From the NCBI GenBank assembly GCA_963817465.1, contig CAWFOP010000014.1, positions 949,236 to 1,013,235 of the forward strand: a DNA stretch of 64,000 nt, read 5' to 3'. The notes below the pieces were generated by a model. That model did no database searches and was not told the DNA's origin. It saw only the letters and a list, made by a program, of their open reading frames with translations. Made by a program: the position numbers and the translations under genes. Source of the stretch: CAMPKL01 sp963817465. Its GTDB lineage: Bacteria; Acidobacteriota; Terriglobia; Bryobacterales; UBA6623. Position 1 is the stretch's first letter. The number at the start of each line of letters is the position of its first letter. Of this stretch, positions 1 through 8,279 are shown piece by piece.

Positions 1-808
1 TGTTGAACAGGCGCGTCTCTTGCACGACCTGTCCGCCGGATTCGAGGACGGCGACCTGGCGGGCGATCTCGTACTCGATGGCCATCTTGACGAAGCGAAA
101 CGAGTTGACGTTCTTGATCTCGACCTTGGTTCCGAACTTCTCCGCTCCTTTAGGGCGAACCGAGACGTTGGCGTCACAGCGCAGTTGGCCTTTCTCCATG
201 TCGCAGTCGGAGGCGCCGGCGAATTGGATGGCCTGCTTGATCTCGGTGAGGTAGGCGAACGCTTCGTCGGCGCCGCGCATGTCGGGCTCGGAGACGATCT
301 CGGCGAGGGGCGCGCCGGCGCGGTTGAGGTCGACGTAGCTGTAGCGGTCCGAATCGCGGAAGCCGTCGTGGATGTTCTTGCCGGCGTCTTCCTCGAGGTG
401 CAGCCGGGTGACGCCGATGCGCTTTTGGGTCCCGTCCTCGAGCTCGATGTCGACCCAGCCGTGCTCGGCGAGCGGCTCGTCGAACTGCGAGATCTGGTAG
501 CCCTTGGGCAGGTCGGGATAAAAGTAGTTCTTACGGGCGAAGACCGACTTGCGGTTGATCTTGCAGTTGATCGCCAGCGACGCGCGGACGCCTTGCTCGA
601 CGACGGCGCGGTTGAGCACGGGCAGAGCGCCGGGCAGGCCGAGCACCACGGGGTCGGTCTGCGTATTGGGCTCGTTGCCGAACTCATGCGAGCTGCCGGA
701 GAAGATCTTGGTCTTCGTCTTGAGCTGAACGTGCACTTCGAGCCCAATCACGGGCTCGTATTTTGCGACCGTTTCGGGGTCGGCGATGAGGAGGTCGGCT
801 GCAGCCAT
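1..808 (-). CDS. gatB: Asp/Glu-tRNA amidotransferase subunit B, 3' end cut by window edge
   Basis: Glutamine-dependent amidation of mischarged Glu-tRNA(Gln)/Asp-tRNA(Asn), B subunit of GatCAB. About 269 N-terminal codons are visible. After a short lead, GLEVHVQLKTKTKIFSGSS, FYPDLPKGYQISQFDEPL, RLHLEEDAGK and YVDLNRAGAPLAEIVSEPD are hallmark GatB core sequences that bind the tRNA acceptor end and metal. The gene runs off the left edge, so the C-terminal helical/YqeY part is not seen. The ATG at 808 is preceded on the minus strand by a TATAAT-like box about 25 nt upstream. No gatC or gatA is visible next to it. Identification is secure; only the length is unknown. Confidence 0.95.
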   Translation of the reverse strand, partial: MAAADLLIADPETVAKYEPVIGLEVHVQLKTKTKIFSGSSHEFGNEPNTQTDPVVLGLPGALPVLNRAVVEQGVRASLAINCKINRKSVFARKNYFYPDLPKGYQISQFDEPLAEHGWVDIELEDGTQKRIGVTRLHLEEDAGKNIHDGFRDSDRYSYVDLNRAGAPLAEIVSEPDMRGADEAFAYLTEIKQAIQFAGASDCDMEKGQLRCDANVSVRPKGAEKFGTKVEIKNVNSFRFVKMAIEYEIARQVAVLESGGQVVQETRLFN

Positions 809-831
809 GAAGGGCTTCCCCTGAAGGCGCA

Positions 832-837
832 ATTATA
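832..837 (-). promoter_or_regulatory. Candidate -10 box of gatB
   Basis: Minus-strand TATAAT, 24 nt upstream of the gatB ATG, in an otherwise GC-rich gap. No good -35 match is seen at 16-18 nt. Inferred from the hexamer alone. Confidence 0.3.
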
Positions 838-911
838 TCAACCGGCGTTGTCGCACACGTCGCTCGAGGGACCGAGAGGGCGGGCTCGGGAGCCCGCCCA
901 TGCGCCGCGTG

Positions 912-3164
912 TTAGACCAGTTTGTGCTTCGAGAGCGGCAGCTCGCGAATGCGCTTGCCGGTCGCGACGAAAATGGCGTTGGTGAGCGCCGGAGCGAAGA
1001 CCGGCACGCCGGGCTCGCCGACCCCGGCCGGGGGCGCGTCGCTGTCGACCACGTGAACGTGCGTCGTCACGGGCGCTTCGTTGATGCGCGCGACCGGGTA
1101 GTCGTTGAAATTCGACTGGTCGATGCGGCCGTCGGAGGCGGTGATCTCGCCCATCAAGGCGATCGACGTCCCAAATGTGGCGGCGCCCTCGAATTGCGCC
1201 CGGACGCGCTCGGGGTTCACGGTCTTGCCGGCGTCGACGACGGTCCAAACTTCGGGGATCTTGACCTTGCCGCTCGAGTCGACCTCGACGCGGACGACCG
1301 TCGCGATGTAGCTCAGGAACGAGCGGTGCGCGGCGATGCCCATGCCTTGACCCTTGGGAAGCTTTTTGCCCCAGCCGGAGTCCTTGGCGGCCAGCTTGAT
1401 CACGTTCTTGAGGCGGCCGGTGTCGACCGGGTACTCCTCGATCGTCCCGCCCATGTTGGGGTACTCGACGCCCTGCGCGGCCAGGTCGATGATGCGGTCG
1501 TCGCCGATCGTCTCGAGCATGTACTCGACCGGATCGCGTTTGGCCTGGTGGGCCAGCTCGTCGAGGAACGATTGCACCGCGAAAGCGTGATAGATGTTGG
1601 CGACCGAGCGCAGCCAGCCGATGCGGATGTGCGCCTCGGCGGGGCCGTTCTCGACGCGCTGGTTCGGCACGTCGAACGGATTGTCCGAGAAGCCCATGCC
1701 CATCTCGCCGGCCGAGCCGTAGGTGGTGTCGACGGCGAAGGTCGAGCCGATCGGCGTGAAAACGGAGCGTTGCAGCCAGGCGGTGGGCTTGCCTTTGCCG
1801 TCGACGCGCGCCTTGAGGTAGAGGCCCGCGACGGCGTGGAAGTAGTCGAACCGGATGTCGTCTTCGCGGCTCCAAACGACCTTCACCGGCTTGCCGAGCT
1901 GTTTGGACAGGATCGCCGCTTCGCAGCAATAGTCGGGTTTGGACTTGCGGCCAAAACCGCCGCCCAGCAGCGTGACATGGCAGATGACGTCGGTCTTGTC
2001 GACGCCGACTGCGGGACCGACGGCTTCTTGGACGGCCTGGGGATTTTGTGTGCAGGTCCAGACTTCGACCTTGCCGTCCTTGAAGTGGGCGATGGCGGCC
2101 GGCGGCTCCATGGCGGCGTGCGCCAAGTGGGGCACGTAGTATTCGGCCTCGATGATCTTGCCGCCCTTGGCGAAATCGGCGTCGACGTCGCCGACGTTGC
2201 GGATGACCTTGCCCGGTTGCTTGGCGGTATCGATCAGCTTCTGCTTGAATGCGCTTGACGTGTAGCCGGCGTTGGGGCCGAGGTCCCATTCGGCTTTGAG
2301 CTTCTTGCGGCCCTGGAAGACCGACCAGGTGTTGTTGCCGATGACGGCTACGCCGCCCAGGGCCTGGAAGCCGTGCGGCGGCACGAAGTCGGGCATGCGG
2401 AACGTCTGCGTCACGCCCCACTGCTTGAGGGCGTCGGCGTCGTCAAAGCTCTTGAGCTTGGCGCCCAGGACGGGCGGGTGCTCGATCGAGGCGTAGACCA
2501 TGCCGTCGACCTTGGCGTCTTGCCCGAAGACCGCCGTGCCGTTGCAGATCTCGTCGAGATCGTCGACCGGCATCTCGTGGCCGATGTAGCGGTACGCGGA
2601 CTTCGGCTTGAACTTGAGCGTCTCCTTGGCGGGGACCGGCAGCTTCGCCGCGTCGGAGGCCAGCTCGCCGTAGCCGAGCTTCTTGCCGGAGGTGTGGACG
2701 ACCTGGTGCAACTCGGCCTTAACCTCGGAGACGGGCACGCCCCATTTGTTGGCGGCGGCCTGCTCGAGCATGGTGCGCGCGGTCGCGCCCGCTTCGAGCA
2801 TCACATCGAGGAAGTTGCGCACCGAACGCGAGCCGTCGGTGTTTTGCGAACCGTACTTCTCGTCGCCGATGGCCTGCTCGATCTTGACTCGCTTCCAGTC
2901 GGCCTCGAGCTCGTCGGCGAGGATCATCGGCAGCGAGGTTTTCGAGCCGGTGCCCATCTCCGAGCGATGCGCCACGATCCAAACCGTGCCGTCGGTCTCG
3001 ATGCCGAGGAATACGTTCGGATTGAACGGCGCGGATTCGGCGTTCGGCGGATAGGCCGCCTGCGCCTCGCCGACCAGGCCGTAGCGGGCGCCGAGAACCA
3101 ACGCGCCGGCGGAGAACATGCCGCGGAGAAAGCCGCGGCGGCTGACGTTTTGGATGCTCATCAT
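912..3164 (-). CDS. Molybdopterin-binding large subunit, IorB-type aldehyde/xanthine dehydrogenase family
   Basis: Large subunit of a two-subunit molybdenum hydroxylase that oxidises an aldehyde or N-heterocycle; the substrate cannot be told. It has 750 aa, the usual size of isoquinoline 1-oxidoreductase beta subunits. The N-terminus holds a twin-arginine signal (SRRGFLRG, residues about 8-15, then a hydrophobic stretch), so the complex is probably exported folded to the periplasm. Molybdopterin-site motifs visible are LLGGGFGRK near residue 400 and GVGEPGVPVFAPAL near 715, whose Glu is the family's catalytic base. Its ATG overlaps the stop of the 2Fe-2S subunit gene (ATGA). There is no FAD subunit, as usual for IorAB, so electrons probably go to a cytochrome or quinone. 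No molybdenum-cofactor maturation gene is nearby. Confidence 0.88.
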   Translation of the reverse strand: MMSIQNVSRRGFLRGMFSAGALVLGARYGLVGEAQAAYPPNAESAPFNPNVFLGIETDGTVWIVAHRSEMGTGSKTSLPMILADELEADWKRVKIEQAIGDEKYGSQNTDGSRSVRNFLDVMLEAGATARTMLEQAAANKWGVPVSEVKAELHQVVHTSGKKLGYGELASDAAKLPVPAKETLKFKPKSAYRYIGHEMPVDDLDEICNGTAVFGQDAKVDGMVYASIEHPPVLGAKLKSFDDADALKQWGVTQTFRMPDFVPPHGFQALGGVAVIGNNTWSVFQGRKKLKAEWDLGPNAGYTSSAFKQKLIDTAKQPGKVIRNVGDVDADFAKGGKIIEAEYYVPHLAHAAMEPPAAIAHFKDGKVEVWTCTQNPQAVQEAVGPAVGVDKTDVICHVTLLGGGFGRKSKPDYCCEAAILSKQLGKPVKVVWSREDDIRFDYFHAVAGLYLKARVDGKGKPTAWLQRSVFTPIGSTFAVDTTYGSAGEMGMGFSDNPFDVPNQRVENGPAEAHIRIGWLRSVANIYHAFAVQSFLDELAHQAKRDPVEYMLETIGDDRIIDLAAQGVEYPNMGGTIEEYPVDTGRLKNVIKLAAKDSGWGKKLPKGQGMGIAAHRSFLSYIATVVRVEVDSSGKVKIPEVWTVVDAGKTVNPERVRAQFEGAATFGTSIALMGEITASDGRIDQSNFNDYPVARINEAPVTTHVHVVDSDAPPAGVGEPGVPVFAPALTNAIFVATGKRIRELPLSKHKLV

Positions 3165-3616
3165 GCCATCTCCTTCGCGGCGTCCTTGATGGCGGCGCGG
3201 ATGCGCTGGTAGGTCCCGCAGCGGCAGATGTTGCCTTGCATGTCGCTGTCGATGTCGGCGTCAGTCGGCTTCTTGTTGGAAGCCAGCATGGAGGCGGCCT
3301 GCATCATCTGGCCGGACTGACAGTAGCCGCACTGCGGCACGTTGTGGGCCTTCCAAGCCGTTTGCACCGGATGCGCTCCGTCGCTCGACAGCGCCTCGAT
3401 CGTCTTGATTTCCTTGCCTTCGACCGATGAGACCGGAGTGATGCAGGAGCGGACGGCGACGCCGTTCTGGTGCACGGTGCAGGCCCCGCACAGGCCCACG
3501 CCGCAGCCGAACTTCGATCCCGTGAGACCGAGGATGTCGCGCAGATACCACAGCAACGGGATCTGCGGATCGCCGTCGAAACTGCGTTCTTCTCCGTTGA
3601 TATTGAGTTTGACCAT
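3161..3616 (-). CDS. 2Fe-2S electron-transfer subunit, IorA-type
   Basis: Small subunit that passes electrons from the molybdenum site through two 2Fe-2S clusters. It has 151 aa, standard for the family. The plant-ferredoxin-type cluster is C38, C43, C46 and C58 (CGVGLCGAC); the second, helical-domain cluster is C96, C99, C131 and C133 (CGYCQSGQ and CRCGTY). There is no signal peptide of its own, so it would be carried out with the Tat-tagged large subunit. It is first in the operon, with its stop overlapping the ATG of the large-subunit gene. Confidence 0.92.
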   Translation of the reverse strand: MVKLNINGEERSFDGDPQIPLLWYLRDILGLTGSKFGCGVGLCGACTVHQNGVAVRSCITPVSSVEGKEIKTIEALSSDGAHPVQTAWKAHNVPQCGYCQSGQMMQAASMLASNKKPTDADIDSDMQGNICRCGTYQRIRAAIKDAAKEMA

Positions 3617-3788
3617 TGGTTTGAGAACTCCTGCTCGCCGTGGTGCGCGCGATCGACGAGGGCGCGGCGGCGGGAAGAGCGCTCGGGCCAGTCGAGGCCG
3701 AGCCGCTCCGGCGAGCTTTCACATGATAGCGGACGCGCAGGCGGAAGCAGTGCTGCGGCGAGACGCTGTGCGGTAAGCTTGCCTGGCC

Positions 3789-5126
3789 TTGACTTCGCAG
3801 CCTCCTCCGCGACCTGTCGAGCCGCCGCAAACGCTTGGGCGGGCGCTGTCGTTTCTTGGGCCGGGGCTGGTGCTGACGGCGTCGGTGGTGGGTTCGGGCG
3901 AGCTGATCGCGACGACCAGCCTCGGCGCGCGCGTCGGCTTCTTGGCCTTGTGGCTGATCGCGCTGAGCTGCGTCGCGAAGCTGCCGCTGCAACTGTTGTT
4001 CGGGCGCTGGGCGATCCTGCACGACCTGCCGTTGCTCGACGAGCTGGACCGCCTGCCCGGCCCGCGCCTCAAGGCGGGATGGTTCACCTGGCTGTGGTTC
4101 GCGACGCTCGTGTTCGTGACCTTCCAGCAAGGGGCGATGCTGGGCGGCGTGGCGCAGGCGCTGCATCTCATCCTGCCGCAGGTGGGGCTGACGCCGTGGG
4201 CGTTCATGGTCGCAGGGGCCACGATCGCGCTGCTATGGGGCGGCGGGTACGGGCGCCTCGAGCATGCGTCCCTGATCATGGTCGGCGCATTCGCGGCTTC
4301 GACTATGACTTGCGTCGCGTACTTGTCCGGTTCGCCCTACAGCTTCGCGCTTTCGGACTTGGCCGAGGGACTGAAGTTCGAGTTGCCCGCCGAAGGCGCG
4401 GCGATTGCGCTAGCGATCTTCGGCATCACGGGGATCGGCACGACGGAGCTTGCGCTCTACCCCTATTGGTGCCAGCAGAAGGGCTATTCGCGTTGGGCGG
4501 GGGAGCGCGACGACTCGCCGGCCTGGCGCCGCCGCAGCCGGGGCTGGATTCGCATCATGCGTCTGGACGCGATCGTGGCCATGGTCATCTACACGAGCCT
4601 CACGATGGCGTTCTTCGTGCTCGGCGCGGCGGTGTTGCACCCGCAAGGGCTGTTTCCGGAAGGCTCGGAGATGATTGTCGTGCTGTCGCGGATGTATACG
4701 GAGACGTTTGGGCCGGGAGCGTTCTATGTGTTCTTGCTGGGCGCGTTCTTCGCGCTGTACTCGACGATCTTCGTGAGCACGGCGGCGCATGGGCGGATGT
4801 TCGCAGATTGTTGCGTGCTGTTCGGCTGGTCGCGAGCGTCGAGCGAGGAGGAGCGCAGGCGGCTGACGCGCTGGTTCACCACCGGGCTGCCCGTCGCGCA
4901 GCTCCTCTTGTACTTGGCGCTTCAACTTCCGGTCTGGATGGTGTTGGTCGGCGGGACGGCGCAGTCGCTGATGATGCCGATCCTGGGCTTCGGCGCGGTG
5001 TATTTGATGCGGCGGCGGATGGCGGCGCTGCCGCCGTCAGGCTGGCTGAAGGCGCTCGGCTGGGCCTCGGCGCTGACGACCGCGGCCGTCGCGGTTTGGG
5101 GCTTGACGGCACGGCTCTTCGGCTAA
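3789..5126 (+). CDS. NRAMP-family-like membrane transporter lacking canonical metal motifs
   Basis: Polytopic membrane protein of 445 aa with about 11 hydrophobic segments and the LeuT-like layout of NRAMP carriers. In TM1 the usual metal-binding DPGN is replaced: the sequence reads GPGLVLTASVVGSGELIATT. In TM6 the usual MPH motif is missing; the region reads GITGIGTTELALYPYW. Canonical Mn/Fe transport is therefore unlikely, and it belongs with the NRAMP-related branches of other or unknown substrate. The start is TTG at 3789 (MTSQPP); no better start is visible upstream. It stands alone, divergent from the molybdenum hydroxylase pair. Confidence 0.72.
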   Translation: MTSQPPPRPVEPPQTLGRALSFLGPGLVLTASVVGSGELIATTSLGARVGFLALWLIALSCVAKLPLQLLFGRWAILHDLPLLDELDRLPGPRLKAGWFTWLWFATLVFVTFQQGAMLGGVAQALHLILPQVGLTPWAFMVAGATIALLWGGGYGRLEHASLIMVGAFAASTMTCVAYLSGSPYSFALSDLAEGLKFELPAEGAAIALAIFGITGIGTTELALYPYWCQQKGYSRWAGERDDSPAWRRRSRGWIRIMRLDAIVAMVIYTSLTMAFFVLGAAVLHPQGLFPEGSEMIVVLSRMYTETFGPGAFYVFLLGAFFALYSTIFVSTAAHGRMFADCCVLFGWSRASSEEERRRLTRWFTTGLPVAQLLLYLALQLPVWMVLVGGTAQSLMMPILGFGAVYLMRRRMAALPPSGWLKALGWASALTTAAVAVWGLTARLFG

Positions 5127-5214
5127 CCCTACCGTTCCCGAAAAACAGATAGACAGTCGCGGCAGGCCGAGCTATTCTCCAAGCCTCGGGATTTGAAAAT
5201 CTCGCGCTCGTTCC

Positions 5215-5405
5215 ACGATTCCGATACCGCGAGCGAGCGTTCACCCGCCTTCGGCTGCCCGACGGGCCGCGACACTTGCCACGGCGGCGGAGTCGATCCC
5301 ATCTACAACTTCATGGATTACACGGACGACTACTGCATGATCGAGTTCACCCCGAATCAGACGACTCGCATGCAGGATTCGTGGACGGCCTACCGGGCGC
5401 CTTAG
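5215..5405 (+). pseudogene. Remnant of a pappalysin-like (M43) zinc metalloprotease, C-terminal end only
   Basis: One frame reads SERSPAFGCPTGRDTC and then DPIYNFMDYTDDYC, ending in FTPNQTTRM and a stop. This matches the end of the catalytic domain of secreted M43 proteases, including the methionine-turn region (NFMDY). The zinc-binding HExxH part that should lie upstream is absent; before about 5215 there is only unrelated sequence back to the transporter stop. There is no plausible start codon. The fragment's stop overlaps the end of the convergent gene by a few bases. Best read as a 5'-deleted relic. Confidence 0.62.
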
Positions 5406-5806
5406 TTCTTTGCGGGCAGGGCTCGTGATCGCGGCCGCCAGTCGATGATCGCGGGCCCGGAATCCTGGCAGACCCAGACGTTGGCCCGCATGCCGGGCCG
5501 GAGCGTTCCAGGCGCGGATTCGATTTTTGCGAAGTCTTCTTCCTTGAACGGCTTCCCGTCGAGGCGAAAGCGGTCCGCGGCGCGTTCGTCGGCCTTCAGG
5601 ATCATTTCCACGGGCTCGGTCGTGCGCCAGTCGGTCTCGACCGTCAGCTTGATGCGTTCAGACGTGCGGGAGTAATTCGTGACGGCGCCGGCGTACATGG
5701 TGAGCTCATCGCGCGCGCACGGCGTCTCACTGGGCGGGCGAACTCGCGGGCCCTGGGCCCAGGCCGCGACGGCGAAGAGCATCAACAAGATCGAACGCCG
5801 CAGCAT
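5402..5806 (-). CDS. Secreted protein of unknown function
   Basis: 134 aa with a clear Sec signal peptide (MLRRSILLMLFAVAAWAQ, cleavage after AWA or AQG). The mature part is about 115 residues, predicted mostly beta, with two cysteines (one early, one near VWVCQDSG) that could form a disulfide. I do not recognise a family. It is monocistronic, divergent from purD, and its 3' end touches the protease relic. Confidence 0.6.
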   Translation of the reverse strand: MLRRSILLMLFAVAAWAQGPRVRPPSETPCARDELTMYAGAVTNYSRTSERIKLTVETDWRTTEPVEMILKADERAADRFRLDGKPFKEEDFAKIESAPGTLRPGMRANVWVCQDSGPAIIDWRPRSRALPAKN

Positions 5807-5920
5807 TCCTCTAGGATTCTATCGCTCGGCGGAGCGGGTGTTAATCTATCGTTCACGTCTGATGCGCTGCGGTGTACGTTGCGGCGCTGTCGGACGGTTT
5901 TTTCGCTTGATTCTCAAGAC

Positions 5921-7195
5921 ATGAAAGCGCTTGTGATTGGCGGCGGCGGCCGCGAGCATGCCCTCGCTTGGAAGCTCGCACACTCTCCCTCGATCGAGAA
6001 GGTCTATGCGACGCCGGGCAACGCCGGCATCGCGTTTGATGTGTCGTCGATACCGGGCGACATCGTCTCGCCCGCCGAGATGGCGGCGCTGGCCGAGACC
6101 CTCGGCGTCGACTTCACGGTCGTCGGCCCGGAGGCGCCGCTGGTTGCCGGCGTCGCGGATGCATTTGAGGCCCAGGGCTTGCCGGTGGTCGGGCCGTTGA
6201 GTGTTGCGGCCCAGCTCGAGGGCAGCAAAGTCTATTCAAAGGAATTCTTTCGCGAGTTTTCGATTCCGACGGCCGATTCAGACACGGTCGAGACGCCGGA
6301 AGAGCTCGACGCGGCGCTCGATCGCATCGGGGCGCCCGTGGCCTTGAAAGCCGACGGTCTGGCGGCCGGCAAGGGCGTGATCTTGGCCGAAGATCTCGAA
6401 ACCGCCAAGGCCGAGGGTCGCAAGCTGCTCGCGGGCGAGACGGTGGGCGACGCCGGCAAGCGCCTGCTCGTCGAGCAGTTTCTCGTCGGACGTGAGGTCA
6501 GCTTTATCGTGCTCACCGATGGTGTGCGGATCTTCGAGTTTCGCCCGACGCAAGATCACAAGGCCGCCTTCGACAACGACGAAGGCCCCAACACGGGCGG
6601 CATGGGCGCCTACTGCGACGACTCGATCCTGGACGACGGACTCCGGCGGCGCATCTTGGACGACGTGATCGAACCTGCGCTCGAAGGCATGCGTGCGCGC
6701 GGGTCGTTCTTTCGGGGCTTTCTGTACGCCGGTCTGATGGTGACCGACGAGGGCCCGAAAGTGCTCGAGTTCAACGTGCGTCTGGGAGATCCGGAGACGC
6801 AGCCGTTGCTGTATCGCATGGACGGCGACTTCGGCGAGCTGCTGGCGTCGGCGGCGCGCGGGTCGCTCGATCCGTCGCTGGCGGGCTGGAAGGCCGAGCC
6901 GACGGCCTGCGTGGTGGTGGCGTCGGGCGGGTATCCCGGGGCCTATCAGAAGGGCGTTCCAATCGATGGCGTGCGCGAGGCGGAGGCGACCGGCGCGAAG
7001 GTTTTCCATGCGGGGACGGCGTTCAAGGATGGGCGGCTGGCGACGGCGGGCGGGCGAGTCCTCGGCGTGACCGCGGCGGGCGCGGATCTGAAGGCCGCGA
7101 TCGACAACACCTACGCGGCGGTCGAAAAGATTCACTTCGATGGCGAGCACTATCGCCGGGATATCGGCAAGAAGGGGCTAGCGCGGCTGGCGTAA
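5921..7195 (+). CDS. purD: Phosphoribosylamine--glycine ligase
   Basis: Second step of de novo purine synthesis: ATP-dependent joining of glycine to phosphoribosylamine. It has 424 aa with the ATP-grasp fold. GGGGREHALAWKLA opens the N domain, DHKAAFDNDEGPNTGGMGAY is the ATP-grasp signature, and FNVRLGDPETQ carries the metal-binding Glu/Asn. The reading frame is open 14 codons further upstream, but the ATG at 5921 (MKALVIGGGG) matches the family start. The Gfo/Idh/MocA gene follows 14 bp later and is probably cotranscribed. Confidence 0.96.
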   Translation: MKALVIGGGGREHALAWKLAHSPSIEKVYATPGNAGIAFDVSSIPGDIVSPAEMAALAETLGVDFTVVGPEAPLVAGVADAFEAQGLPVVGPLSVAAQLEGSKVYSKEFFREFSIPTADSDTVETPEELDAALDRIGAPVALKADGLAAGKGVILAEDLETAKAEGRKLLAGETVGDAGKRLLVEQFLVGREVSFIVLTDGVRIFEFRPTQDHKAAFDNDEGPNTGGMGAYCDDSILDDGLRRRILDDVIEPALEGMRARGSFFRGFLYAGLMVTDEGPKVLEFNVRLGDPETQPLLYRMDGDFGELLASAARGSLDPSLAGWKAEPTACVVVASGGYPGAYQKGVPIDGVREAEATGAKVFHAGTAFKDGRLATAGGRVLGVTAAGADLKAAIDNTYAAVEKIHFDGEHYRRDIGKKGLARLA

Positions 7196-7209
7196 ACGGA
7201 CAAACGGAA

Positions 7210-8226
7210 ATGAAAGTCGGATTGATCGGAACGGGCGCGATCGCCCACAAGCACGCCCAGAGCTACGGCGAGCTGGGCTTTGAGCTGGTCGCGTGCTCGA
7301 ACCGCAATGCGGAGAAGGGGCGCGCCTTCGCCGAGCAGTATGGCGCGGAGTTTTATGCGGACTGGCGCGAGCTAGTCGCCCGGAGGGACATCGGCTACGT
7401 CGACGTCTGCACATTCCCCGATTCGCATCTCGCGATCGTGCGCGAGTGCGCCGCGAAGAAGCGCAGCGCGCTGCTGCAGAAGCCGATGGATCTGACCCTG
7501 GCCGCCTGCCGCGAGATGATCGAGATCACCAAAGCGTCGGGCGTAACGCTTGGCGTGGTGAGCCAGCACCGCTTCGACGACTCGGTGATCTTTCTCAAGA
7601 AGGCGCTGGGCGACGGCCGGCTGGGCAAGTTGCTGCAGGCCGACGCCTATGTCAAATGGCATCGGCCGCAGGCCTACTACGATCGGCCGGGCAAGGGGAC
7701 TTGGGAGGTCGAAGGCGGCGGGGCGCTGATCAACCAGGGCATCCATCAGGTCGATGTTCTGATGTATCTGGCGGGCCGGGTGAAGACGATCGCGGCGAAC
7801 TGGCAGCTTGCCGCCGCGCACCGCATGGAATCCGAGGACGTCGTCAACGCCTTGCTCACTTACGAGAACGGCGCCACGGGCGTCATTCAGGCGGCGACGG
7901 CGTTCTGGCCGGGCTACTCGGAGCGCATCGAGCTGCACGGGACGAAAGGCTCGGCGATCATCACCGGCGACCGGCTGACGGCGTGGGACGTCGAGGACGA
8001 TGCGGGCGAGGCGGCGCCGTTGTCCGGCGGCTCCGACGGCTCCGGCGCGTCGGACCCGATGGCGATCCCGATCGAGAACCTGAAACGCGGGTTTGCGGAC
8101 TTCGCCAAAGCGGTCGAGACCAACGGCAAGCCGCTGATCGACGGCGAAGAAGGCTATCGCGCGCTGCAAATCGTGCTGGGCGTCTACGAAGCGGCGCGCG
8201 AGGGAAAGATCGTTACGTTGAGCTAG
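7210..8226 (+). CDS. Gfo/Idh/MocA-family NAD(P)-dependent oxidoreductase
   Basis: 338 aa. It has an N-terminal Rossmann fold (GLIGTGAIAHKHA, residues 4-16) and a C-terminal alpha/beta substrate domain. The family EKP motif appears as QKPMDLT, keeping the catalytic Lys; the conserved His of the substrate site is in NQGIHQVDVLMY. Such enzymes oxidise sugars, inositols or related polyols, but the substrate cannot be read from sequence. No signal peptide, so cytoplasmic. It starts 14 bp after purD. An enolase-superfamily enzyme follows, a pairing often seen in sugar-acid catabolism. Confidence 0.88.
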   Translation: MKVGLIGTGAIAHKHAQSYGELGFELVACSNRNAEKGRAFAEQYGAEFYADWRELVARRDIGYVDVCTFPDSHLAIVRECAAKKRSALLQKPMDLTLAACREMIEITKASGVTLGVVSQHRFDDSVIFLKKALGDGRLGKLLQADAYVKWHRPQAYYDRPGKGTWEVEGGGALINQGIHQVDVLMYLAGRVKTIAANWQLAAAHRMESEDVVNALLTYENGATGVIQAATAFWPGYSERIELHGTKGSAIITGDRLTAWDVEDDAGEAAPLSGGSDGSGASDPMAIPIENLKRGFADFAKAVETNGKPLIDGEEGYRALQIVLGVYEAAREGKIVTLS

Positions 8227-8264
8227 GCGCTCAAACCTCCAAGCCGGCCGAAGCGGCGGTTTCG

Positions 8265-8270
8265 TATAAT
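8265..8270 (+). promoter_or_regulatory. Candidate -10 box, leaderless-type spacing
   Basis: A perfect TATAAT ends 9 nt before the ATG at 8280, so transcription would start almost at the start codon. No clear -35 hexamer and no Shine-Dalgarno lie between. Suggests a leaderless mRNA; not proven. Confidence 0.4.
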
Positions 8271-8279
8271 CCGCACGCC

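Noticed and set aside
900..2258. Long open frames opposite the molybdenum hydroxylase and in many other places
   Set aside because: High-GC antisense shadows with low-complexity Arg/Ala/Gly or Val/Asp composition and no ribosome site; the gene on the other strand has clear family motifs.
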